DNA of 24,079 bases, from assembly GCA_015227615.1 (NCBI GenBank), contig JAALGZ010000117.1, positions 1-24,079 on the forward strand. Reading direction: 5' to 3'. Numbering within the stretch: position 1 is the first letter of the stretch; every line of letters begins with the position of its first letter. Of the stretch, positions 1 to 16,044 are shown in pieces. A program made the position numbers and the translations under genes. The stretch comes from Labyrinthula sp. Ha. Lineage: Eukaryota; Sar; Bigyra; Labyrinthulida; Labyrinthulaceae. The notes below the pieces were generated by a model, which saw nothing but the letters and a program-made list of their open reading frames with translations, had not been told where the DNA came from and searched no databases.

Positions 1-4826
<4,826 letters not shown>

Positions 4827-7800
4827 GGTCTACTGTTTGACCAAGAGCTAATAAAATTAAGTATTATCACTTTTTCCGTTCTTTCTTCTCTTTTAATTTT
4901 CTAGTTTAGTAAGGGTGGTAGAGACCTTTATTTTCTACAAAGGGTAATCATTGAAACCAAGCTCTGTAATATAGTGTTCTTCAAGGGATTGCATTGTCGG
5001 AGTATAAGTAATCTAATACTGAAAACCCATGTAGGCCACTTCGGAGTTATGGTATTACCATGAATCTACCCAAAGTAATAGGAATGTTCTGCTGGCAACT
5101 TGGTTTTAGAAAATATTTTCATGCTTCGCTTCTTAGAAAATCACTGACTGTAAATCCCGATTCTGTATTGGTGTAGGGTACTAGTGCGTTGGAAAAAACA
5201 AAAAACCTTTAAAATTAGTACTTCTTATTATATACCCTTTATCATTTCCACTAGTGGGCATCAACAGATGTAGCTCACCTCTGAATAGTTTGCAGTTAAT
5301 ATAAGGAGTGGTTAGCTTTGGACAATAAGTAGCTCGCTATTAGCAGTTTACAGGCAAATTTTAATTGACTGCATAAAGCAGTTTGAGTAATACTTACTGT
5401 AGAGAACATGATCCTAACATTAAAGTACTGATGAATAAAATACTAAATTAGTTGATTTCTTAAATACTTTCTAGTCGCACGAGTTGTGGCTATGGATAAA
5501 AGAGAAAAACATGGTGTTTGCATAAGTTTATGCTGCAAAGGTAGAGCAACATATATAAGGAGTAGAAGATCTACAGTGGATAGCTAAGAAAGTCAGAGCA
5601 AAATTTGCTGCTTAATCCAGCGCTAAGAAATTGATCTGTAGCTGTAATATATCACATGAATGGATTTAAGCATTTCTCTATCAGACATAGAGCTGCAGTA
5701 ATGGTTTTCCCAAAAAATATCTATTTGCAAGTGTAGATATTACATGCCTCTTCTAAGCAAACTATTTAATGGTCTCAGTAAGTTTTACCCACCTGTCCAC
5801 CCTAAATAGACAACACTTTCTTCCAACCATGGAGTGAAAGAAAGCGAACCATTAAGCTTAAACTAATCTTTCGCATCCCTTAACTTGGAGCTATTCGTTT
5901 TATTGTTTCTTTTATTGGTTTCATTCGAACTTTTTTTTCTCAGAATGCTAAATAACTCAATTGATAAACTGTGGAAAAATGAACAATTCTGTGGTACAAA
6001 GTAACTACATTTCTGGAAAATGTATAAGTCACTCTAGCTACCTTATATAACTCAGTAATCTTAATTTCGAATTTTGTTTTCCGAAAAATATGTTCGAAGG
6101 CTATTATGGGAGTCATAACCATAGGCCCAACCTGTTCCTGACTTGGAAGTTCTTATCGACCTAATGAAAGTGAACATCAGCAAATGAATAAAATTAATAT
6201 ACTAAATTTAAACCCTATAAAAGAAATATTCCAAGTTTTTACTAACTGAGGGGATAAAAATTTCTATGTAATAGAACTCATGACTAAAATTTTATGCCAT
6301 CTAAGCATAGTGTTGTTTTCGTGTTAAACCTTAGCAATGCTTTCTTACTAAAATTAAAAATTCAACAACTTTTACATACACATACCATGAAGTAGAGAAG
6401 GAATTAAAAAAGAACCAATGACTTGATGCAACCCTATCTACTTTGTAACGTATCGGGGGCACTAGTTTTTCTTGGGAGATCTTTTTTCACTGATCAGAGT
6501 TAATAGAAAAAAACAAAACCGACCTATTTAAGGGTAAAATGATACATCTGTTAGATACTTCTACAGCTCGGAACCTATCGAAAATAGTATTCAATTTTCA
6601 AAAACCTAAAAGTAATCATATGTGACCGCAGCAATTTTTCTATTACCTGCATCAACTCGGAGTCTCTGAAGCTACGCAGCCTGCATACCATACACTTGAA
6701 ACATATCTACCAAGATTACAGGCCAAGATAGCAAACAGAAAAGCGGAAACACTAACTAAGCAATAATAACTTTTAGCCAAAGCTCTCAACAAGAAATAAA
6801 TAAAATTTATACTTGAATCAGTCAAGGCAATGCACAAAAAATCACAAAATGAAACAAGATCAATTGAAAACTTAACAGTTGTGTTAGTTTGCAACAATTA
6901 GTGATATTGAACTCCGAAAGCCTTTCCTATTGCAAACGTTATAAATAAAATTTTACTTTCTTGCTGCAATGGGTTCCTTTGAATCTTGTCTACTTAGATG
7001 CACTTATGCAATGCTCTATTATAGTACAACAGCTTGTACTTCGAATGATAAAAAGTATTTTCAATGGGTAATATTCTCCAAAATTACCAAAGTTGCGTCA
7101 CAGAGAAATTTTCTCCATGATTTGGCTATATCTTATAAAACTTGAGTATTTTTACGCTGAATTACAAGCAGAAGTTCGCCATTAACTTTTCCCCATTAAC
7201 TAGAACTTGGTCCTGGGTGTTAATCTTATTTTTTACGGCATATCAAAAAGCTGAAAACAAATTTTGATAAAGTGATTTTCAAAGACACTTCTTAGTCCTC
7301 TATACCAGTTTATATTTAAGTTGAAAAGAAAGAGAGGTGAATATATATTTAATATAATAGAACATTTAGAAGAAGAAGGATGAAGTAGGACGAATAATGT
7401 CCACTGCTAAAATCAATCTTTATATAGCATGAGAAGAAGTTATTGAAACACGGGAGGTTTAGATGCTCTAATTTAGATATTGAATCACGGTTAAGGTACT
7501 GAAACTGATAAAATGATTGCATAAATAATTTTTCTTTCATTCTTAATAATAGGAGCATTCAAATGTATTCCCTTTATACTCTAAAAGCTATCTTATTTAT
7601 TGCGGTTTGTGGGATACGGAAACATGTAGTTGGTCGAAAACGTTTGTTTTATACAAGTTAGGATGTCTAAACCAAGGTATAAAATCACTGCGTGTTATTA
7701 GATACGCTACTCATAGTACTAATAGTTACCTTCTAGCTAGAAAAAAAAACTGAAACTACTTTCTTATTAGGTTTGGAAATAAAAAAGACGGAAATTTTCA

Positions 7801-8309
7801 AAGAAATTTTATTCAGCGACTAATTCACAATATTCTACTCGTAGGTGATTTTAAGGAGTTAGATACACTAATCAATATTAAGCAATTCGATGCCTTTGCT
7901 ATTAAAAACAACAAACTGTGTGGTAACAACTCTGCGTCATAGTTTCTTTATTCAAGAATACCGACAAATCTACTCCACCCGGACGGCATATACTTTAAAA
8001 AACTCTGCAAAACAAAATTATATATATTTAGTACCATATTTACCTATAAATTAATTCTATCATAGTCACTAAAAGTTTTGCATCATGAGTTCTCCTTTCA
8101 GAGTTCACGACAACAAACACCAGCTAAGAAATCATGAGAAATTATTTACTCGGCACTCCCCTAAAAAATGAGATCATAATATTTTTTTTATTTTTTCTAC
8201 ATGAAGTAACATGAAACATTAAAGCGAAGTTTGGTTTTGTGCAACAAAACCTAGTACTGCGGATCTACTTCATTAAAAATTTAAGAGTATCATTAGGTAT
8301 GCTGTCTTC
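4827..8309. other. Intergenic region between MetAP2 copy 1 and the LTR element
   Basis: These 3.5 kb hold no gene I can support. The first 277 bases belong to the long repeat. Several open stretches of 60-80 codons occur on either strand, as expected by chance in AT-rich DNA, and none resembles a known family. The least random-looking part is on the + strand at about 6500-6900, where short open stretches rich in Gln, Ala, Arg and Glu follow each other in one frame; this may be a decayed coding relic. I saw no tRNA or rRNA. Confidence 0.55.
4850..4855 (+). terminator. Polyadenylation signal of MetAP2 copy 1
   Basis: AATAAA begins 24 bases after the TGA stop of MetAP2 and is preserved in the right copy at 23826-23831. 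A pyrimidine-rich stretch follows. The implied 3' UTR is very short. Confidence 0.6.
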
Positions 8310-8479
8310 TGTCCATCTAGTAAACATGCTGCCATGTCATTACTATACGCACGGACTCACGTCCCTAGTTCTCAAAATATGTAATATATGCTATACAAAG
8401 TATCGGTTTATTGCAATAAGTACTAACTGTTAAGAGATAATCAATTCAAGCAAGCTTAAAGAGAAAGAAGGGGCGTGCA
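8310..8479 (+). repeat. 5' LTR
   Basis: The 170-bp sequence starts TGTCC and ends GTGCA. It aligns along its whole length with 15848-16014, with about 20 substitutions and two small indels. The match stops sharply on both sides, which fixes the ends. The LTR is short for the family. Confidence 0.9.
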
Positions 8480-9000
8480 TTATTCGAAAAACGTGGAAGT
8501 ATCTTTCATAACTCCACGCAATGGCAAAGATAAAGAGCCTAACCTGCCATATACTCCACCTACATCAAACGAAGAGGAACAAGTAACATTTGGTAAAGAG
8601 GAAAAAGAATAAAGTAAAACGACGGTTGCATCCAATTTCCAAAAAGAAGATCAGCCGCAAGAAAGACCTAGTCCACCGTCTCAAGACTTCACAGGGACGG
8701 TTACTCCAGATCCGCTTCAAAGAACAGGTGTATCTTCCCCGAGACAAGCTCCTCAAGCAAGGAGAAGATATACATCAATAGATGTAGAGCGTAGATTGGA
8801 AGAATAGCTCGATAGGTATTTGAAAAGGAAGAATTTCGAAGTGGTCCCTGCTCCGCAGAATACGCAGCAAAGGGGAGTCGGTCGCGCTCAGGCGCAGACA
8901 CCCATTGATAGTAGAGGAGAGGATGATGTTGAGTATGACGATGCCGAGCAATAATCTGAACATTCCGACTCTGTCGAATCACTTATTCTGAGCGTCAGGA
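8480..9000 (+). mobile_element. Element 5' leader and start of gag region
   Basis: This stretch lies between the 5' LTR and the first clear gag-like frame. No TGG-beginning primer-binding site follows the LTR directly. Lysine/arginine-rich open stretches around 8590-8780 may be the eroded N-terminal part of gag. Nothing here has a recognisable domain. Confidence 0.5.
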
Positions 9001-9640
9001 CATTATCTTTGGTAACTGAAGCAAACAGAACATTAGACGAAGCTGATTCAAAATCACGCGAAGAACAAGGAATACAAGCTCCTCTGGACCTAATGAACCG
9101 GGGATATCCAGCACCCGCAAATCTAATATCTCTAACTGCGCTAAATATGACGAGGTTAACAGAAATAACAGGACCAAAGGTAGAAGAGTTCCTACATGAG
9201 TTCAAAGCTTTTAGAAGCACTGTGGCTATTGTTGATGTTGGTTTTTATTTCAGCATAAAAGCAACGAAAGCATTAAGCACGAGGAATGTGGATATGTCTA
9301 GATCAACTCGCATTTTGAAGTATTTGGAACATTTTGCAAAAATATATTCTAGATCCAATAAGAAGACTGTATTAAAGAGATTAAAAGATAAACTTCGCTG
9401 GCTAGGCAAAGCGTTGGGATCGGATGATTAAGTAGGAATGTTTTTTGACAACGCTAAGATTATTCTAGCTGATTTAAATGCCGAAGAAAGAAAAGCTAAT
9501 GAAAAGACAATAGCAAAAATTATTATTGTCAAGCTTCCCAAGAAACTAAAGATTACTAAGGATATGCTCAACACTAAGCCGAAGTTGAAACAGCTGAAAT
9601 ATCTTGAAGAACTAACCAATGATAGGAACTGGTCACTAGA
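9000..9640 (+). pseudogene. gag-like region of the LTR element
   Basis: The open stretch encodes a hydrophilic, helix-prone protein between the leader and the protease. The gag assignment rests on position and composition: there is no CCHC zinc knuckle and no recognisable capsid motif. It is part of the fossil element. Confidence 0.45.
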
Positions 9641-10090
9641 AGATGAAAAGACATCCCCAAATCCAGTGGCTGAACATATAAAAACCAGGGTTAAAAAGTT
9701 GACGTGCAATAAGATTTCCGATAAGAGGATCTTGGAGATTAAAGTTCTATTCAAAGATAAATCGAAGAACCAGTTCATGATGGTTCAAGGTTGTCCCGAT
9801 ACTGGGACTCCGAGGAACATTGGATCTTATCAACTAATGAAGCTATATATTTTAAGGGAAGAGAACCCGAGAATGATCACGCAAATCACGTTCCAAGAAG
9901 ATTCATTTAGCCCTATTTATAAGGTAACCAGGATTCATATAATGCTGCAAAAAGATAAAACCAAGAAGGATTTAGGCTCCCAGTTGGTATTCCTTACAAA
10001 CAACAAGAACTGGAAAGACCTTCTGAATGGAAAGATGACCTTGAATGCTGACGAAATCCAGTTAGCTTTTAGTACAGAACAGACGCATTA
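9640..10090 (+). pseudogene. Retropepsin-like aspartic protease region
   Basis: A Val-Gln-Gly-Cys-Pro-Asp-Thr-Gly-Thr sequence at about 9785-9812 has the D-T-G signature of retroviral-type aspartic proteases. It is followed by a hydrophobic and basic stretch consistent with the small protease fold. It lies directly upstream of the reverse transcriptase, as expected in Ty3/gypsy elements. Confidence 0.55.
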
Positions 10091-10960
10091 GGTTGAAGGC
10101 GGGAGCGGATTTAACAGTCCCGGTCCTAAGCCAGCCTTAGCGGATAACGATGCAAGGGAACCGAACAAGGGCACTATTAAATCCCCTCCACCTAAACCGA
10201 AAATACAGAAAGAGAATTCCTCTGTCATTAAACCACAGGAAGTACAGGCCGCTTTGATATGTGAACCTACCTGCGTGGGGAATCCATCGAATATAAGGAA
10301 TTTTGATTAAATCTTCGTTGGAATAATCACGAGTCCATCAAACTGGAATAGCTTTAACAAATCATTATATCTTCAAGAATTCAAGTTTATTGATTCTATT
10401 ACTTTTGTCCACGACAATAAAAAGGAGAATGAAGCTGAGCTATTCTTACACTGTGATACGACCCTACTTTCGTTTAAGAAGAAGAGTCAGGATCTGAAGT
10501 TGAATTTACAAAGAAGGAGAGATGTTTACGAAGAAGTTGAAGTAGAACAAACTTTCCAAAAACATTTTGCAGGAGTTAATTTACCCTGCTCCCCTTCGCC
10601 TAGCCTTTTACTATCATAGTTCAATAAAGGTACCCACAAGGAAAGAGATCAGTGTCAAAAAGCTAGAGGCTATACCGCTCTCTCGAGTAAGGACAACTTA
10701 TTTAGATGATTTAGCTGAAGCGGAAGAAAAAGAAATTGATATAAAACGCATTTTAGTTTCTAATATTCTAGAGGAAATCCCTGAACCTTTTCAGGAAATT
10801 GGATTAGGTGAAGCTGAAATCAAAGAAATGGGAGAAAAAGCTCTTCTACTAGAATTAATTGAGGATCATATGAAGGAATGCTGTCTAAAGGATGATGAAA
10901 AGGAAAGGTTGATGCTGCTAATTGCGTGTAAGATAAACGTGTTTGGAATACACCAGTCTA
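10090..10960 (+). mobile_element. Element region between protease and reverse transcriptase
   Basis: A proline- and lysine-rich linker is followed by an acidic, glutamate-rich stretch of about 100 codons just upstream of the reverse transcriptase. I recognise no domain. By position it corresponds to the protease-RT spacer of pol. Confidence 0.4.
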
Positions 10961-10968
10961 GCGTCTAA

Positions 10969-11900
10969 ATGTGTCTATTGTCACCCATAAAATACCACTT
11001 AAAACCGAACCATCCACCTATAGTTGCAACGGGTTATCACCATACTGATAAAGAAGAAGATTTTTTAGCCAAAAATTTCCGAGCATTAGAATTAGCAGGT
11101 ATTGTAAAAAAAAAGAACCCAAAGTTTGGATCACCGGTATTTGTAGTGCCTAAAAAGATAAAGAAACCGGCGGAATTTGCGGAGTGGAATAGGGGGAAGA
11201 AGAAAGCATGGAAAGCAGAAAACTTACTCCATCGATACCGCATGGTAGTAAACATGAAGAAGCTGAATGACTATACCATCAGATCCCCGTTGGACTTACC
11301 CAATTTGGAGAGACAGATGCGACACTTAAGAGGAACTCGCTACTACATCCTGTTCGATATATTATCGGGTCTTGACTTCCTGCCCACCCAAGAAACCTCA
11401 CAGGAAATCTTTACTTTGGTGACCAGAAACCGAGCCTACACCATGTTGGGCGCACCCATGGGTTGGTGCAATACCCCCCAACTTTTTACCGAAAGAGCAG
11501 TAACCGAAGTAATCCGCGACCATTTCAATAGAGACGAGATCAGGGCATGTTGTTGGTTGGATGACATTATCCACTACAGCGATAGTCTGGAAGGTTTATT
11601 CAACATGACGAGTCAAATACTAGACTACGCTATTGAGAAGAGAGTTCGTTTCTATTTGAAGAAATGTGAATGGGTGATGGCCGAGACAGTCTGGTGTGGT
11701 AGAAGATTGTTCGAAGGGAAGTGGATTTTTTCGGAAGAGTACTTTGACAAGATAGCGAAGGCCCCTTTCCCTAACACGAAGCATGAACTAGCTCAGATTA
11801 TTTATTTAGCAAACTGGCTTAGACCAGCGATCCCGAAGATGACAGAATTAAGGTTACCTTTCGCTCTCCTGATAAATTTGGAAGGAAAGAAGTTAAAAAA
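10969..11900 (+). pseudogene. Reverse transcriptase region of the LTR element
   Basis: The translated stretch has the ordered RT signatures. These are a KYHLKP-type entry with YHHTDKEE; SPVFVVPKK; YRMVVNMKKLNDYT; LPNLE; the FDILSG aspartate box (about 11355-11375); LGAPMGWCNTPQLF; and an L-D-D catalytic box near 11557-11565. A thumb-like K-C-E-W motif follows (about 11664-11676). The layout is that of Ty3/gypsy RTs, but the sequence is divergent from the well-known animal and fungal clades. It is part of a fossil element. Confidence 0.9.
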
Positions 11901-11999
11901 AGTGGAAAAGATGCAGATCAAGGTAGAGTGGACGAATGATTTAAGGGCTAACTTTAGGAAGCTACTGGAGGAAATTGCAAAGGCAGCTAAGCTGGTATT

Positions 12000-12380
12000 T
12001 GAGCATTATGATCGCGACAAACCCCTTTTGTTATTTACAGACGCTTCCGGCGAGACTTGGAGCCTAGCTTTACTTCAAGATGAGCCTGAAAACGTTACCA
12101 ATGCCATAAAAATACTACGATCGAAGCCATTGTTATTTCTATCCGGGGTATTTAATGATTCGCAGAAGAAATGACACATTAACTCAAAGGAGCTATATCC
12201 TGTGTTGTATAGCTTTGAGAGGGTAGGATTTATGATCCGAACACACAGAGCTGGAATTTTTCTCTATACGGATCACCAGGTCCTATTGATAATTTTAAAA
12301 CCAGGGAAGAAAGAAACAAAGGTATACATGGATCGTCTCTTTAGATGGTCATTAAAGCTGCAGTCGCGAGAATTTTCTAG
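12000..12380 (+). pseudogene. RNase H region of the LTR element
   Basis: LLLFTDASG at about 12028-12054 is the first RNase H aspartate motif. A glutamate in a KELYP-type motif follows, then a TDHQVL motif near 12268. This order is the RNase H fold that follows RT in Ty3/gypsy pol. About 400 bases of low-complexity connection sequence follow before the integrase. Confidence 0.8.
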
Positions 12381-12849
12381 CCGACTTACTTTCACGATGG
12401 GCTCAGCCAGAGCAAGTAGAAGCAAAAAAAAAATAGTTTTTAACGACATGAATAGTTCTTTGAGCGACTCGTCGCTGTATTTTGAAGTGGATGAGGACTC
12501 ATTAGAAAGAACCATCAGCTACTTCAACGCCCAAGTGGAAAATAGGTTAGATGCTATTAAAGTCAGACAGATATCCGTGGAGTTAGCCGGATATGAAAGC
12601 AAATCGTGTGAAGAAGAACAAGGGAATGCCAGCAACGGAACCTCCGATACCCGTGTTAATGAAATAGAAGTGATGAAAGCGAAGGAAACCACCGTTCCGG
12701 GCCGTATTCAGGGCCTAAAATCTACGCTGGACCAACACCCGCTTTCTTTTGTCAATCCTTATTATCCAGGCGAACGTTAAGATCCGCTGGAAGAAGATAC
12801 GCTAATCAGAAGACAAGGAGAAATTGAACCAGGCATTAAGAAAAAAAAT

Positions 12850-13990
12850 GGAAATGAAAGACGGACTTCCCTATTTTAAGGAGATGTTGATTATCCCGAG
12901 AAATCTTATAACTCGGGTTTTAATTACGAATCATATATCGAAAGGCCATCCTTCAAAAGCAGATGAATTAAAGTTTTTGCAAAAGTATTATTTTGAAGGA
13001 TTAACCAGAAAGATTCTAAGCCTATTTATATCCTCCTTCAGACGCAGATGCCTGTATTGCAACGGAGCGCCGAAGCTGTTGAGGAGACCTCTGAGACTGA
13101 CGTTTTTAACAAATAAGCACGGGGAAATACTCCACGCAGATTATTTTTACGTGAATGGTCAAGGTTACATTCTTGCAGTCACAGACAACTGCACCAGGAA
13201 GACACTGTTGACTTAATGTAGAAAGGCGAACGCGGAGGGCATCCGCGATGCAATCGTTCTATGAAGGAGCACACTGGGATTACTACCCGAGTTGTGTCTG
13301 GTTACCGACAATGCAAGCCATTTTGCGAACCAAACAATGGAGCTCCTATCTAGGGCCCTGAATTTTGAACAGTCTTTCACGATAGCGTAGAGCACATGGA
13401 CCAATGGATATATAGAAGTGGGGAACTCAAAAAAATTACACTACTTAAAAGTACTATGTTCAGAATACTCGTTAAACGAAAATGAATAGCAAAGTCTAGT
13501 TCAGCACATAGCATATCTCATTAACAACCGCTCTAATCCCAGATGAAAAAGCTATACACCTAACGAACTATTTTTTAATTTAGAGCCAGCTTATGGCACC
13601 CTCGAGCAAGAAACAAGAAGATTCTGGGTCACTTTGCAAAAAACAACCCTGAAGCCAGGTGATATCGATGAGGTTAAAGAAAACGTAGCTAAGATACAAG
13701 AAGAAACCGACGTAATGCTGGAGGCAGTTTACAACCACGTCAAGCTGTCCAGAGAGTTAGAACTAGCAAGAAAGAATAAAAACTTCGCGATGCTAGTTCA
13801 GTTCAGCCCGGGAGATTTTGTAATGCTTTCCAGCGAGGGCACGCCTAGAGAAAAAAACTAAAACAGCGTTGCTTTGGACAGGACCATATCAGGCCACTAA
13901 ATTCATATCTAGCGATATATATTAGATAGAAACAATCACAGGAAAGAGATATGAAACACATGTATCGAGATCATGGTTTTACAGCAAGAA
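12850..13990 (+). pseudogene. Integrase region of the LTR element
   Basis: An H2C2 zinc-binding module (His-x-x-x-x-His, then Cys-x-x-Cys) spans about 12930-13065. It is followed by the first catalytic aspartate in HADYF (about 13133-13147) and a second in a V-T-D-N-A-S motif (about 13300-13320). An A-L-L-W-T-G-P-Y motif at about 13870-13893 is the GPY/F module typical of Ty3/gypsy integrase C-termini. The region is degraded. Confidence 0.85.
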
Positions 13991-14382
13991 GCGTCCAAGA
14001 AACTGTAAGGACCTGAGACCCTCCTTAATTCGGAATTTAGGTAGCTTGGAAGTAGAGAAGACACTGGACATAAAGCTCACAACAACAAGGAGGCCCTAGT
14101 ACCAAATTTTGATCAAGTGGCTAGGCCTCGAGGATACAAGAAATAGCTGGCATCCGCTGAAGAACATATACAAGCAAATACCTAACTTGATCCGTGGATA
14201 CGTCAAGAATAAAGCGACCCTAAACTCTTGGGAAAGAGATGCTATCCTTCATAATTTAAGGAAATGGGACTGAAAAAAAAGAAAAAGGGGGTAGTAGACG
14301 CAGAAATAGGTAAAGTAGTAGCACCACGGTTAGGAAATTATGCCTTCTACAGAAAGATTTGAAGCCAAGAATGCGGGGTTGA

Positions 14383-15402
14383 TTGCTAGAAGAGAAAGAA
14401 GTGCTTAAATCGGCAATACAGATCTTGGGATGTGGAATGTACACCTCATATATCGAACTGGATATACTTCCATATAGGTCTAAGCAGCAAATTTACACTC
14501 AGATACAGAAGCAGCTTAACATTCAAAGCATCAATTTCCTGCATGGCCTTAAGTTTGATGTAGACAAGGTCCGCTCATATTTGGATGCGTATTGGGGGTG
14601 CAAGGATTACAAGGTAAGAAAGCCAAGAATCACAATTGAAAAGCAAGAGTACGAGCAGTTACGAAGTCACATAACAAGGAATATAAAAGAATTCACTGGA
14701 AATTACGACAGAATTTTATATTGTAGGCAGCTTTTCGATATTGATCATGTGAAATTAATTTTGCAAGAACAAGGAAAACAGGAACGGCGGAAATTCTTGG
14801 AAGCAAACTACGTCATGATGGATATGTTCGAGAAGCAAGTGAGTGCATTCGACGAATCAAGGCAGCAAGCTGTGCTCAGGACTCAACCATTCACGGACGT
14901 GCTAGAAACTCTGTTACTAAATTACAACCAGTCGTTGAAAGATTTAAACAACTTGCAATTGTATCAAGTAGCATTTAGGGTCCAGGAACCTCACTTGAAG
15001 GAGGTACCTAGGAAGACTTATAGAAATGTGGAGGGGTCAGCTCAAGTCCAGGATTCAAAAGAAGTGAAGATAAGGATCCACTTGAAAGACGACACCAAGA
15101 GATACTTTTTCTACAAAAGAAGGAACAAATTTGAAACTGCAGAAGAAGAAAGAATAACCATTTTTTACGAGCCTTTAAATTCAAGGCCTATTTTAGGAGA
15201 TGCGTTTAACTTTAGGTTTCCAGGTTTAAAGAAAAGTCCGAATCGATTTGAGATTTGTATACTTGTTCCACCTTGGGATGCTGGGGTAAGTAACCCAACT
15301 CGTGGAATAACGCTGGATTACCCAATTTTGACCCTACGTCAGATATTTGAAATAACGTTTTCAGTGAAGAATTACCCTTATGGGAGCTATTTATTGCTGT
15401 AG
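14383..15402 (+). pseudogene. Extra 3' open frame of the LTR element, Myb/SANT-like start
   Basis: A frame open for about 340 codons lies between the integrase and the 3' LTR, where env or an accessory gene would sit. I see no signal peptide, no membrane segment and no envelope hallmark. The first 70 or so residues resemble a Myb/SANT-type helix-turn-helix: an acidic EEKEVL start, a GCG loop, then LPYRSKQQIYTQIQKQL, which recalls the LPGRT/LPGKT..Q third helix. The rest is unrecognised; it is basic and contains a KRYFFYKRR patch. A captured host DNA-binding gene is one possibility. The next 430 bases up to the polypurine tract are unassigned. Confidence 0.45.
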
Positions 15403-15834
15403 ATAGTCAATATGGCATTTGTCGGATGTTTGGAATGGATGGAGAATCAACAATTTTATCTCGTAGATTATATCCCTTGGATCAAGAAATTCGCTAGTGG
15501 AAAATACAGACATGCTATGGGACATTATTTAACGCACTGTAAAGAACTATGCCTAGTATTTCAGAGAAAGCCATCAAGCGGATTGTAGTATTCAGATGTT
15601 TTCAATGATGCAAATAAGAGAACTTGTTCAGTACCAATTGTAACGACGTCGCTCGCAAGCTCATGCAAACCTCAAGAATTGTATTCAATGCTAGAACACA
15701 TTTTTCCCTGTGCCAATGCCGTGGAACTTTTTGCAAGATCAAACAATTTACGACCACGATGGACATCAGTTGGAATTGATCTAGTGCCTTTAGTAGACAT
15801 GAGCTATATCTACCAGTTGGAGAGAGACTCACTC

Positions 15835-15847
15835 GAAGAAGAGGGGA
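15835..15847 (+). promoter_or_regulatory. Polypurine tract of the LTR element
   Basis: GAAGAAGAGGGGA directly abuts the TG of the 3' LTR. This is the expected position of the plus-strand primer, and it independently fixes the LTR boundary. Confidence 0.85.
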
Positions 15848-16014
15848 TGTCCGTTTAGTAAACATGCTGCCACGTCATTACTATACGCACGGACTGGCGT
15901 CCCTAGATCACAAATATGTAATATATGTTATACAGAATATCGGTTTATAGCAATACATACTAACTGTTAAGCGAATCAATTCAAACAAGCTTCAAGAGAA
16001 AGAAGAGATGTACA
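15848..16014 (+). repeat. 3' LTR
   Basis: The 167-bp partner of 8310-8479 starts TGTCC and ends GTACA. Most differences from the 5' LTR are transitions. It ends only about 30 bases before the first coding-like codons of SPPL and points the same way. Confidence 0.9.
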
Positions 16015-16044
16015 ATCATAAGCTCTTTCAGAATTAAAACGTCC

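Larger units (their letters stand above)
8310..16014 (+). mobile_element. Old Ty3/gypsy-type LTR retrotransposon, broken
   Basis: About 7.7 kb is bounded by two direct LTRs that start TG and end CA. A polypurine tract touches the 3' LTR. Between the LTRs, in + orientation, come a gag-like region, an aspartic protease motif, reverse transcriptase, RNase H, integrase with an H2C2 zinc finger and a GPY/F-type end, then an additional 3' open frame. The order protease-RT-RNase H-integrase is that of Ty3/gypsy (Metaviridae). The element is broken at many places (of the order of ten), so it is a fossil. The LTRs differ at about 12% of aligned positions, which points to an old insertion. I found no target-site duplication and no clear tRNA primer-binding site. 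It lies between MetAP2 copy 1 and SPPL, in the same direction as SPPL. Confidence 0.93.

Noticed and set aside
8300-8310. Target-site duplication of the LTR element (compared with 16015-16025)
   Set aside because: The 4-6 bases flanking the two LTRs do not match, so none is reported; decay or rearrangement may have removed it.
8480-8500. tRNA primer-binding site after the 5' LTR
   Set aside because: No TGG-starting sequence complementary to a tRNA end follows the LTR directly; a TGG about 14 bases in is too weak to call.
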